A stretch of DNA of 64,000 nt, taken from contig JADCRB010000064.1 of the NCBI GenBank assembly GCA_021464245.1, positions 4,279,910 through 4,343,909 on the forward strand. Direction: 5' to 3'. This DNA comes from Carallia brachiata (taxonomy: Eukaryota > Streptophyta > Magnoliopsida > Malpighiales > Rhizophoraceae). Position 1 is the stretch's first letter. The number at the start of each line of letters is the position of its first letter. Shown in pieces: positions 11,756 through 22,440 of the stretch. The notes below the pieces were generated by a model. The model was not told the origin of the DNA. It did no database searches and worked only from the letters and a program-made list of their open reading frames with translations. The translations under genes were made by a program, and so were the position numbers.

Positions 11756-11767
11756 TGGTATCAGAGC
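11756..11767 (+). other. primer-binding site, copia copy 2
   Basis: TGGTATCAGAGC two bases after LTR 2, as in copy 1. Confidence 0.9.
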
Positions 11768-11810
11768 ATATAACCTCACTTGTAAGGCTTAACATCCTTG
11801 AGGGATCCCC

Positions 11811-13263
11811 ATGGAATCCTCATCCAATGAAAACAAGAGACCTTTCTTTGATGGTAGTGATTTTCAATACTATAAAGATCATATGGAAAGTTATCTTAAA
11901 TTTAAGGGGATGAAAGTTTGGCAAAGTGTAGAAGAGGGACCATATGTTCCTAAGGAAGAAGTTGTTGATGATAAGGGAGTAAAAACCTTGAGAGTAAAAC
12001 CAATAGAAAAATGGGATGAAGAGGACTATAAGAAAAACCAAATAGATGAAATAGCATATTATTATTTGAAAACGTCCATAGCTAGAAGTGAATATAACAC
12101 CATCAAACATTGTAAAAATGCTAAGGAAATTTGGAATACATTGCGTCTCTCAAATGAAGGGACATTAAAAGTTAGGAAAGTTAAACTTGGCATGCTTATG
12201 AAAGACTTTGAACTTTTCACTATGAGACCAAATGAATCGGTTAAAAGTGTGTATGATAGACTCATGATTATTGCTAATGGACTAACCGATCTTGGCAAAG
12301 TGTTTGGAAAGGGTGAACTTGTGCAGAAATTAATGAATTCGATGAATGAGGAATACGAAATGAAGATTAATGCCATTGAAGAAACTCACAACGTGGAGGA
12401 GCTAACCATGGAAGAGTTACTTGGGTCCTTGATGACTCATGAGATCAAACTCAAAAGGAGAAGTGCATTACCACAAGTAGAACCATCCTCAAAAAATGTA
12501 GCACTCATGGCCCTAGATGACGACGATGAAAGTGACAATGAGGTAATGGATCTTCCCTCTTATGAAGAACTTAGAGAAGCTTTTGATGATTTATTGATCA
12601 CTTTTAAAAGGAAATGTAAACAATATAAAGAGCAAAAGAAAGCATGTGAAAAACTTTTGTTAGAGAAAGATGAAATTGTATTGGAAAATAGTCTTTTAAA
12701 AGAAGAACTTGAAAATGCTAAATTAGATCATAAATCAACTTGTAGTGAGTTAAATTTTGTTAAACAAGAGCTTGCAATATCTAAAGAGGTCCTAACATCA
12801 AAGACAATTTACATCATGCTTTGGAAAAAGAAGTTGAGGACCTTAAAGAAAAGAATTTAAATTTAGAAAAGTCCTTTTCAAAATTCACATTAGGTAGCAA
12901 TAAGTAGATGAGATGTTATCTTGTCAAAAGAAATTTTTTAACAAATCCGGTTTGGGATACCTCACTAAAAACAAGACTAATCTCATAAAAGAGAAGAAAA
13001 ATGTTGTATCATGTTTTTATTGTCATAAAGAAGGACACAAATTTCATGATTGTAGACTTAGAAGACCTAGTGATCCTAACAAGTATGTGTCATCTTCTAA
13101 AGTTTGGGCAAAATCTAATAAATTCAAACAAGTATGGATGGTTAAAGATTCAATGAAGAAGAATGATTGTTGTAACATTGAAGGACCCAAAAAGATATGG
13201 GTACCAAAATATTCTACATCTTGTTTTGTAGGTGGAAAAGTACTTGAAGGCAACATATTTTAA
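11811..13263 (+). pseudogene. gag: copia-like gag, copy 2 (frameshifted)
   Basis: Same protein as the 6097-7550 copy: UBN2-type gag, charged coiled-coil-like region and CCHC zinc knuckle. The frame is intact where copy 1 is broken, but a one-base deletion near 12790 ends the first ORF at 12860. A second one-base deletion near 12904 disrupts the join to the zinc-knuckle part (12913-13263). The lesions in the two copies are different and all are single-base indels, so recent decay or sequencing error are both possible. Confidence 0.85.
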
Positions 13264-13591
13264 AGAAGATGCCATTTGGTATCTTGATAGTGGATGTGTC
13301 ACATTTGGAGACAATGGAAAAGGCAAAATCATTGGAGTTGGCACTATAGGTAACAATGTATCGAGTTTTATTGAGGATGTTGCTTTGGTAAGTGGTTTAA
13401 AGCACAACTTAATTAGCATTATCCAAATGTGTGATAAAGGTTTTAAGATATTATTCAAACCCATGACTTGTGAATTATATGATCCCCATACTAAAGCATT
13501 GAGATTTGTAGGAAAAAGAATAAGTTGTGTAATGCATGTGCTTGTTAAGACCCTAAGGTTTCGTTTTTTTTTTGGTTTTGATGATTGCTAA
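13232..13591 (+). pseudogene. copia-like protease remnant, copy 2
   Basis: The active-site region and internal deletion are the same as in copy 1. The frame ends slightly earlier because of one extra T in the homopolymer near 13565. Confidence 0.8.
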
Positions 13592-14619
13592 ACATTGAGA
13601 GTTACTAATATGTTTATTTAAGTGTGTAGTTGAATGATTTAATCAAATAATCAATCAAAAATGGAAGCAATGCTAGCATAAGGCAACTATTGATATTGGT
13701 CACATTCAGTGTAAGTATTATCCAGTATGGTCAACTTTAAAAGGCTCGTTTGCTCACATGGAGATGAACTAGATAATGTACTATACGGTTAGAAAGATAA
13801 TTCTGTCTAGTTTCTGAATTCTCAAGAATCATCTCAATTGGATATTTGGAGGAAGTTATAGTCTATGAACTGAAAGGTGCTCAATCTGTCAAGGCAGACA
13901 GGATCAGTCCACTTTAAGAGATGATTGCAACCAAATGGGAAGGAAATAGCTGTTGAGTTTATATTCATACAAATATAATTCTGTCTAGTTTCTAAATTGA
14001 CCAGAATCACGCAAATTGGAGTTCTGTAGAAGGCGATATTGCCAAAATACTAAAGGATGTACAGCCTGTCCCGTCCAGCAGGATCAGTCAAATTCCAGAA
14101 GCACTACGGCTAGCTGGAGTGGAATCAGACCATGATCTATACATGTATGAAAAGCTCTATGAGTCTACTTTCAAATGGAAGAAACAGGATATGATTTGGA
14201 GTTATACAGGTAGACTTATGATTGATTCTTTAAGAAGTGCCAGAGCTGTCCAATTGAGAAAGGAAACTAGCTTAAATTGGGTTTGTGTGATGCATGCTTA
14301 GATTAAAACAAATACATACTTCATTTTCAGGGCAAGATCCCAAGAACAACGTCTCACACACTTTCACAAGGTTTTACATTTTTCCCCACGTCTTTATCTC
14401 AGTAGTACATGCAGACTTACCAAAATTGATAAGTACACAATTACAAGACAAATAACACCAACCACTTATTCATACATATTAGAGTACACCAACCATGACT
14501 CATCCATGTACTATGCACTACAAGACAACCCTCTCCCGCGCATACATACATTCCAGTAAAGCTTTGTATGTTGGAATCCATATTCCAACGCCAGAAAATG
14601 TCTTCAGATCTTACCCCTC
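13592..14619. other. noncoding internal segment, copia copy 2
   Basis: Counterpart of 7894-8910, with small indels. No coding sequence recognised. Confidence 0.5.
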
Positions 14620-15207
14620 TTAGTCGCTCCTAGGGGGCCTAAGGCGTAGCTCTAGATCCATAAAGCCCTCATTGTTCGGCAGGTTGGCAATGTCAATAGT
14701 ACCAGCATTTTCTTGCTGATTGAGATCGCCTAGATGAACAGGAAAGAGACTGAGTGTTTCTCTTTCTCCCTCACGAGAAGAGTTGACCGATCTGCTTCTC
14801 ACTGGAGTAATGCTTCCTACTAAGTGAAAATATTCATGGGAATTTGATCTCTGACCCACATCATAGATTTCAAATGATAAATGGGAAATACCTGGTGGCT
14901 GGCGATGCTGGTTGGGATTTCCTTGAGAAACAATTGTTGTGTTGGTGGAATGAATAACAGGAGGTGCTCTGCCTATTCTCACACTGCGCCTTCGGTTCTG
15001 GATCCAAAGTCTAATGTTACTTGGCTGAATTGGACCATATGGTCTCAACAGTGAGACAAGTTGAGTAAGTTGGCTTGATGTCGGACGAGCTTCTTCAATG
15101 CCATGAAAAATATTTTCCAAGATTTGTAATTGCTCCGGCACCGGTCTCCATCTGGAATTGGAAGAGTCTCCAGTTTCTAGGTTCTGATGGCTTGATGGTG
15201 GTCTCAT
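14620..15207 (-). CDS. WUSCHEL-like homeodomain protein inside copia element, copy 2
   Basis: A second intact 195-codon antisense ORF with homeodomain (18-82), WUS box TLSLFPVH (151-158) and LELRL repression motif (185-189). Compared with copy 1 it has one visible amino-acid change (P at residue 82) and a silent change in an arginine codon near 14901. The reading frame is undamaged, while gag in the same internal domain has two frameshifts. The upstream sequence with the ACGTGG-core repeats is conserved. Expression is unknown. It may be a functional transcription repressor or merely a young hitchhiking copy. Confidence 0.85.
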   Translation of the reverse strand: MRPPSSHQNLETGDSSNSRWRPVPEQLQILENIFHGIEEARPTSSQLTQLVSLLRPYGPIQPSNIRLWIQNRRRSVRIGRAPPVIHSTNTTIVSQGNPNQHRQPPGISHLSFEIYDVGQRSNSHEYFHLVGSITPVRSRSVNSSREGERETLSLFPVHLGDLNQQENAGTIDIANLPNNEGFMDLELRLRPPRSD

Positions 15208-15550
15208 CTTGTTGATGTGAAAGGTGAGTGAAAATTTTGAGATTTTGGAAACAACAAATGACAGATGAAAGATGAACGATTATGGCTTAATGCTTCTCTC
15301 CCTCGATTCTCACTTTATGCCTGATAATCCGGAAATTACGCCTGATTCTCTGGCGTAATAATTGCCAGCTGTCCTCCACTTATCACCTCACTGTCAGCTA
15401 CTTCCGTCTGACCGTTCGCGACTTTTCTGACTGTGTGCCACATCTGCACTGTTTCTAATTGTATACCATGTCAGCTTCCACGTAAGCAATTGACTGCTGA
15501 GATGGACTTCCACGTAAGCAATTTGACTGCGGTAATATTTTTGACCTACT
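15208..15550 (-). promoter_or_regulatory. possible promoter/5' leader of WUSCHEL-like copy 2
   Basis: Counterpart of 9499-9840. The duplicated CTTCCACGTAAGCAATT lies near 15475 and 15507. Confidence 0.3.
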
Positions 15551-15977
15551 CATGAACTATTATTAAAGGTAATGATCTACATTGTATTTTTGGTAACATA
15601 GTGACCAAATTTTGAATAAAGACCTTTTGATAGATCATTTTTTTAAGAAGAAAATTGGGCATGTCACACCCCATGCATTAGCATAGGCTTGATTGTCTTC
15701 ATTTCCTTAATTTAATGATTGTATTTGAACTCTACAAGGCCTGCATCTCAAAGTTACTATAACTTATATGCTAAATTGTAAATGTGAACTTGTGATACAT
15801 GCATACATTAAGGGGGAGTCTTAATCTCTTAACTTAGTTAGCATTCACATTTTTTGTTTTAACCATTTTTATTGATGACAAAAAGGGGGAGAAAATTAAG
15901 AGAGTGTCATCAAGAAAGAGCATTTCTAGAGGAAGCTTAGATTAAGGGGGAGCATCTATTTTAAAGTTTTCATCATC

Positions 15978-15991
15978 AAAAAGGGGGAGAT
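15978..15991 (+). other. polypurine tract, copy 2
   Basis: AAAAAGGGGGAGAT abutting LTR 3. Confidence 0.85.
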
Positions 15992-17463
15992 TGTTGGAAA
16001 ATTCACACCCCATGCATACATTAAGAAATTGTTACTAAGTGTGAATTCATGTTTTGATGATGAGTGTTTTGATAATGAGCTATGAACCAATCTAACATAA
16101 GTACAAGTGAATTTCATTTGTATGTTCTTCAAGTATACAATTCAGGTTCAAGAAGTCCAAAGAGGTACACATATGCCATCTTACACGTGCATGGAAGTGC
16201 ATGGAAGAGAAATATCACATTGGGCCTTATTAAGCTACTATCTTATAAAGACAGCATAAGAGCAAATCTGTTTGGACAGATTCCAGGTACTAAACTCACT
16301 CACTTGAGATATATTTTGGACCTAAAATATATATATTTTGGCAGGACTATAAGTCTAGTTTCAAATGAGCTTGGTCGTGCAATTTTTGGAGCCTTAGAGA
16401 AAAACTTATGAATTTTATACCAAGAGGGTGCAAGCTGTCAGGAACTTTCAGTGCACATGGAGTTAATTGCAACGGCTGCCTAGAAGAGCACACGACGACT
16501 TTGAATGTGAAATTTTGTGTGTAGATTCTTTGTTCTGTCTGGTAATCAATGCAAAAAGAATCACATCAAAATTCCAAGCCATCTGCAAGATATTACCGTT
16601 CTACTAAAAGTGTGCAGACTGTCTAACGGAACTTTAACGTCTGTATTCAAACATTTATTTGACTATGCTATACTCATTCAAAAATAGTCAAATTTGGTGG
16701 GTAGAGAGCTCTGACAGTCTACTAAATAACAAAAAAGGAATCGCAATTTTTCAAGTTGTCTGTATCAAGTTATAGCCGTTCAACCAGAAGGTGTCAAACA
16801 AGAGAATCAATGCAAAGCTGTCAAGAGGGAAACAACAAGGTATGCATGTGCAACTCATGGCAACGGCTCTAACAAGTTGCTAACCTATCTTGCAGCTATT
16901 TAAACATCACTTGAAGATGTTTTACTTGTGAAGAAAGTTATATACAACCACTGTACAATCTCTCTCAAGGCAAAAAGGCTTTCTTTACTCTAAGTGCTTT
17001 TATTGTAAAACTAGCATTCAAGCTAGTAAGTTTCATTTTCTATTGTAATACATTGTGAGAATAGGTGAGAGCTCTCAAGTGGGACTTGTGAGGATCATCT
17101 TTAAGGAGTTAGGGTTGAACTCCAAGAAGGAAAACCTAAAAGAAAAGGGAAAGTGGTGTTGGCAAGTGGGACTTGTGCAACAAGCATTTTGAAGGCGGAC
17201 GCAAGGGTGTTTGCGGAGTCTTCTTGTAAACTGTACGTGGTGATTGGTGCGCCCAAAGGCACCCTTATAGTTGAACTCTCAAGAATCTCCAATAGAGGGA
17301 TTGTTGAGAAGACCAAGGACGTAGCCATTTGGTGAACCTTATAAAAATCGGTATTGTATTTCTTTCAATCTCTTGTTTACATTCATTTGCAAAAATTTAT
17401 ATTTGAGGATTTCATTGGTAAAGCCTATTCACTCCCCTCTAGGCTTCACCCTAGGGACCAACA
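15992..17463 (+). repeat. copia-like LTR 3
   Basis: 1472-bp LTR ending CCAACA, followed at once by the right AAAGG duplication (17464-17468). Confidence 0.9.
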
Positions 17464-17593
17464 AAAGGAACAAAGATGATAAATTGCCGTTGGAAATGAT
17501 TGTAGCAAGATGATGCTCTGATTTTTAGGAAAAGATCCTGGTTTTGTTGAATGATTATAGGCCCCTCAAGATCATTATGCTCTGATACCACTT
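17464..17593 (-). other. TRIM internal domain 2, right part
   Basis: This resumes the TRIM sequence after the copia insertion, beginning with the duplicated AAAGG. The primer-binding site (minus strand) is at 17579-17590. Confidence 0.8.
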
Positions 17594-18079
17594 TGTTGGT
17601 TTCTGAGGGATGAAAAGGAAAGCATTGAAACTGAAAATGTGTGGCTTTGATGCTGCAATGTTGCAGCAGAAAATGCTTTTGACAGAAATAAAAAAAGTGC
17701 AGAGAAAGAAACACAGCAGCTAGGAAAAATGAAGTAACGGGAGAGAGAAGTGTTAGAAACTGAAAATAGCTTCTCTCACATTCTTTCATTGATCATAATC
17801 ATCATTTTATAGTCCTTACATACTTGATAGATTTCAAATTGAAATATGACAGTTTTCCAACAGCTAGTAGGAAAAGTAAGATTTAAATTCAAATACAAAT
17901 TTGAAATACAAAAGTATTGCTCTAATCTAATCTGATTTAGGCTAAAACATAAAAGACAAAGATGAAGACACAAGCTGATGTCATCCTCCAGCAACTTCTT
18001 AACAGAAAATTGATCTTTGAGGGAAGATATGAACAAAAACAGAACTTTGAACAAGGCAACAGAACCAATGCTTCCATCA
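17594..18079 (-). repeat. TRIM LTR 3
   Basis: Third LTR, with the same termini as LTRs 1 and 2 and a 3-bp shortfall near 17746. Confidence 0.8.
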
Positions 18080-18716
18080 CTCCTCCTTGGTGATGTTGCA
18101 TTGAAACTCCTCCTTGATGCTTGATGCTTGATCCATAAGCTTGATTTCATGTTCATGAGTTTTGCTTCTCCTGAATTGTAAAGATGGGAGCTGAAATTTG
18201 ATGCAAGTTGTTGAGTTTGTTGTTGTTGATGGCATGAACATCCCTGTACAGACTTTGCAGCAGGAATGGTATTGGAGTTCATTTTTTAACCTCTCGAACT
18301 CATGATAGAGGGCATTGATGGGTGAGTTCATTCTTTAGCCTCCCGAACTCAAGATGGAGGTCATTGATGTTTTGATGAAAGGTTTTAGATGAATGATGCA
18401 TGAGTAATGAGAAATTTCTGTTTTTGATTTGAGTTTTTGACATTTTGAGGAGGCTTGAAAGTTTCTGGTTTGTGACCAGATTTGATGATGTTTTTTAGAT
18501 GATTTTTGAGAAAATGGATGGTCTTTGAGGATAGAAAATGCAGCTGAGCTTTTGAGAGTGGTGGAAAAGAGTTGCTGCAGAGAATGAAAGGAACAAAGAT
18601 GATAAATTGCCGTTGGAAATGATTGTAGCAAGATGATGCTCTGATTTTTAGGAAAAGATCCTGGTTTTGTTGAATGATTATAGGCCCCTCAAGATCATTA
18701 TGCTCTGATACCACTT
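18080..18716 (-). other. TRIM internal domain 3
   Basis: Full 637-bp internal domain, near-identical to 2943-3579. Primer-binding site at 18702-18713 (minus strand). Confidence 0.75.
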
Positions 18717-19204
18717 TGTTGGTTTCTGAGGGATAAAAAGGAAAGCATTGAAACTGAAAATGTGTGGCTTTGATGCTGCAATGTTGCAGCAGAAAATGCT
18801 TTTGACAGAAATAAAAAAAGTGCAGAGAAAGAAACACAGCAGCTAGGAAAAATGAAGTAACGGGAGAGAAGAGAAGTGTTAGAAACCGAAAATAGCTTCT
18901 CTCACATTCTTTCATTGATCATAATCATCATTTTATAGTCCTTACATACTTGATAGATTTCAAATTGAAATCTGACAGTTTTCCAACAGCTAGTAGGAAA
19001 AGTAAGATTTAAATTCAAATACAAATTTGAAATACAAAAGTATTGCTCTAATCTAATCTGATTTAGGCTAAAACATAAAAGACAAAGATGAAGACACAAG
19101 CTGATGTCATCCCAGCAACTTCTTAACAGAAAATTGATCTTTGGAGGGAAGATATGAACAAAAACAGAACTTTGAACAAGGCAACAGAACCAATGCTTCC
19201 ATCA
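18717..19204 (-). repeat. TRIM LTR 4 (5' LTR of the array)
   Basis: Fourth LTR. Its outer edge (CCATCA on the plus strand) is followed by the GTTCC duplication and then ankyrin-gene sequence. It carries more private differences than the others, for example near 18734, 18886 and 19112. Confidence 0.8.
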
Positions 19205-19507
19205 GTTCCGAAACTTGGCCAAGCTCGGGTTCTTGTCTACCAAGACTTTTGCAGCCTCTGTATAACCTACAGTAGCAGCACAGTGGAGAGCTGTGTCCTT
19301 GCGCCCGTCCCCGGTTTCGAGATCAGTTCTAGACATCAAGCCAACGAGATTTTTAATGAACTATATGGGGACACCTCCTCTGACTGCAATGTGAAGTGCA
19401 GTGCCATTGAAGTAATTTATGGGGCTATTTATTGCCGATGGGTCACTGTCAAAAAGCCTCTTCGTGGTTTCCCAATCGTTCTATATGATAATCTTTGTAT
19501 AGTTGAT
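19205..19507 (-). pseudogene. ankyrin-repeat gene, upstream part of interrupted exon
   Basis: On the minus strand this encodes two ankyrin-like repeats (seen: NGTALHIAVRGG and DTALHCAATVGYTEAAKVLV), ending at the GTTCC insertion site and continuing at 2448. One in-frame TAG lies between the repeats, and the 5' end of the exon is out of frame with the repeats. Protein family: plant ankyrin/PGG (ITN1-like) proteins. With the stop, frameshifts and a 16.7-kb insertion it cannot make a normal protein. Confidence 0.75.
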
Positions 19508-19518
19508 TGTACAATGTA

Positions 19519-19765
19519 AATTGCTTCTTCTCCTCCATTTTTTTCTTCTCCTCCTCTTCCTTCTTTTTCTCCATCTCTTCCTCCTTCTTCTTCTTGTCAT
19601 CCTCTTCGTTTATTATATCCCTTTACAATTGCATATAGTATATAATGCGCTTCTTCTCCTCCTCTTCCTCCTTCCTTTTATCTTCCACTTCCTCCTCCTT
19701 CTTCTTACCTTCCTTGTCCTTGTCTTTCTTCTCCACCACCACCACCTCTTCCTCTTCCAATTCTG
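19519..19765. repeat. pyrimidine-rich (CTT/CTC) low-complexity tract
   Basis: About 245 bp of plus-strand C and T triplets such as CTTCTTCTC. Its position between the first and second ankyrin exons suggests it lies in an intron. ORFs across it encode only poly-Leu/Phe or poly-Lys/Arg and are not genes. Confidence 0.7.
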
Positions 19766-19968
19766 ATAAATTAAAAAAAAGGAAAAATCATTTAGAAAAT
19801 GCTCAATAATGCATTGAGAAGCATAAATAATAATAATAATATAATAACTCACAATTTAAAATAATTAATTTATTGACATTATAAAAAAAAAAAATTAGGA
19901 GTTTGACTTTCACTTTATTTATATATCTCTTCTTTCAATTGTAATATAAATTTTAACGTTTTGACCGA

Positions 19969-19997
<29 letters not shown>
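19969..19997. repeat. (AAT)n microsatellite
   Basis: About nine AAT triplets in the presumed first intron of the ankyrin pseudogene. Confidence 0.8.
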
Positions 19998-20001
<4 letters not shown>

Positions 20002-20072
20002 GTATTATTAGAATTGATCATAACAAACATAACACACGACTTGGAAAAAAAATGAGGATAACCTACTTATCT

Positions 20073-20214
20073 CCTGTAGACGAGCTTCTATGACTTGCTC
20101 ATGATCACTGCGATTTGATATGAATTCTCCCTCGGCATTATTGGGTGAGCCAGGGATCTGGGACTGTAGTGTTTGCATGTTCTTGGATTGTCCAGGGTCT
20201 TGATCATAGTCCAT
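20073..20214 (-). pseudogene. ankyrin-repeat gene, first exon
   Basis: A 68-codon minus-strand ORF starts at 20214. The first 47 or so codons look like a natural N terminus, acidic and Q/S-rich, ending in EARLQEISR. They run to a donor-like AG|GTTATCC near 20061-20066 or just before it. The translation beyond that point looks intronic. The likely 5' UTR and promoter are at 20215-20340. This exon itself is undamaged, but the gene it belongs to is broken downstream. Confidence 0.5.
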
Positions 20215-20340
20215 GTGTTTGTTTTGGGTGCTGAGTTATTGGTTGTTTGTGTGTTTGGTTTGCTAGAACTTTTTTTATTATTATTTTTTGTATGAATCAG
20301 TATAGGTAATTTCATTAAAGGGAAACACTTGGCAGAGACG

Positions 20341-22330
20341 TTAGAACTTGTATAAATTTGGGAGAGTGAGAGAGGGAGATTTGGAAAAGGTTATCTCACA
20401 ATGCTTCTTGATTGCTTCGGCTAACTTGCTTGCTTGGCCTTCGTTTACACTTCGATTTACAGAAACGAAAAAGTTCCATATGGCGAGTCTAAAAAAATAT
20501 ATAAATATATAAATTGAATTTCCGTCAAAATAATTATATGCCCAATCAGGTCGATGAATGTGTGATTGAATAATTGTAAAATGGAACATAACTGGTTACA
20601 CAATTTTATTGATTTTGTTGTATATTAAATTGTTCACCATACATTTAGTTATTTTTTAAAAAAATTAATAATTAAAAAAAAAATATATAAATTTTTTTAT
20701 ACACTCGGTGCATGCACCAAGCTTTTGCAAGTCCATGTACTCCAACTAGCATTGGGACAAGTCCTTTAGATGTCCTTTACTTTGGAGGATTTTTTTAATT
20801 GAATCCTAACTTTTCTTGAATTTTTATATTAATTTTAAACTTTTAATTTTCACTGCGTACGAGTTCTTTTTTGAACAAGGATCAATCATATTGTTAGAAA
20901 CATAGTTTGAACTAAACAAGATTGGATAAAAATATTTAAATATATCATAAATATATATAAATAGCTTACGCATGCATTTCATGAATTTTTCATCTCTCTC
21001 ACATATAAATAGAAAAATCGTAAATTTTAACTATGAGTATTTATGATTTTTGCCTTTTATATGTCAAAAAAAAAAAAAATGAAACACTTATGAAAAGATA
21101 TTTCTATATTTGTAAAATATATTTGAGTGTTTTTGTTACTATTTTTTGATAAGATCAAACTACTAATTATCTTTTGGTTTGATTAGTTTCTGTCTAAAAA
21201 GTGATGATATAAAACAAAAATTTAAAATTTAAAATTAGTTTAAAAACTCAAAAAAAAAATTATAACTCAATTAAAACATTCCTAAAGTTTAGGAATTTTA
21301 AAAACCTTATTCCTATAGAAAAGACAATACAGAAAATCCTAATGGATCTTTGTGTCTCAACACACAATTTTGAGTAATCTATAAATAACATAATACACAA
21401 GTTATTTGTCACATCAAAGACATTATGGGGGCTTTGAATTCAGTTTTATAGTTTACTTACAAGGACTTATTTTTTGTAAGTTTTATATTCATAATTTTGG
21501 TTTAATAATTTGAAGCTACACCGTTAAAAAAAAAAAATAAATAAAAGACATTCTTCCTGATTGTTTCTAGATCTTACGGTTGCAATTGTCAGTCCATTGA
21601 ATTTTATATTTGCTGGGATTACCGAAAAGAGTTTTATTATATGTTTGGACGAATTTGTCAGCAAAATTTTTGTAATACAGTATATGAGTTTGTTGTATAA
21701 CTGTATTGATTGTAAATATAATAAAAAAATTAAAAAAAATACTTTTTTATTACATAATAAATTTATATAGTTGTAAAAGATTCTTAATTTATTGCATTTT
21801 AAAAATTCTTCCCATAAATTTTATTTTAGAGATATACTTTTTTCCCATAAAAAATTGTTCGCTAACTGGTTTTTAAATCCGGTTACAATTGATACACTGT
21901 TTTGACGTAATGTTTTGACTGCTTGGATTGGTAGACAGATCTTGATTGGAATCTAAGTTTTCTGAACGGGAACTTCACAACAACATCACCCTTCAAAACC
22001 ACACCATAGCACAATGTGTGTTGAGAATTTTTAAAAGGGAAATTACTAAGTAATAATATTTATAATTTGAATGTGAGAATTTTATTTTTATATTTTTATA
22101 ATTTTCTTTCGTTGTCAATTAGAATTACTTTTAGCCCTTTCTTTGTAATTTTTTTTCTTTAATGAAATTACTTATATTGATTCATAAAAAAAAGTAGTAA
22201 CAAAATAATAATGATCGTTAAATGATTAAAATTTTAAAAAGTAAAAATATATAAATTATTAGATATAATTAAATAAATTATATAATTATTTTATTATTAT
22301 ATAAAATTAAATTATATAATAAAACTCTTT
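20341..22330. other. AT-rich intergenic, nothing recognised
   Basis: About 2 kb of very AT-rich sequence with many A and T homopolymers. ORFs are short and without domains. A short palindromic AT segment near 22250-22330 looks like decayed MITE or intergenic sequence. Confidence 0.45.
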
Positions 22331-22440
22331 AAAAATAACAGTGGCAGCAGCTAGTATTCTTTGATTTACATTGTTTTTTGGGTCCAAGCCAAATCCGTTT
22401 GTGTGGACTGTTGTGAACATGTGTGTGACGAGTATGTGTG

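Larger units (their letters stand above)
4581..17463 (+). mobile_element. tandem copia-like (SIRE-type) array carrying a WUSCHEL-like gene
   Basis: Three LTRs of about 1.47 kb (4581-6042, 10285-11753, 15992-17463) alternate with two near-identical 4.2-kb internal domains (6043-10284, 11754-15991). Termini are TGTTGG/CCAACA. The primer-binding sites are TGGTATCAGAGC (6045-6056, 11756-11767). Polypurine tracts AAAAAGGGGGAGAT abut the downstream LTRs. Each internal domain codes for gag and part of a protease. It has no integrase, RT or RNase H, and carries an antisense homeodomain gene. It therefore needs enzymes from a related autonomous copia element. The array is flanked by the 5-bp duplication AAAGG. 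A tandem like this is usually explained by LTR-LTR recombination or insertion of a concatemer, though assembly collapse or expansion is also possible. Confidence 0.9.
2454..19204 (-). mobile_element. tandem TRIM-type LTR retrotransposon array, with nested copia array
   Basis: A minus-strand non-autonomous LTR element is present as four LTRs (2454-2942, 3580-4068, 17594-18079, 18717-19204) separated by three internal domains of about 637 bp. Each internal domain has a primer-binding site (minus strand TGGTATCAGAGC, matching plant initiator Met-tRNA) 3 bp from the LTR, at 3565-3576, 17579-17590 and 18702-18713. A purine tract (AAGGAGGAG) abuts the other LTR edge. No gag or pol domain is recognisable, so it resembles a TRIM, although its 489-bp LTRs are long for that class. 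The second internal domain is split by the copia array at 4581-17463. GTTCC flanks the whole. Confidence 0.8.

Noticed and set aside
19503..19852. Leucine-rich plus-strand and arginine/lysine-rich minus-strand ORFs
   Set aside because: Low-complexity CTT/CTC tract, probably intronic.
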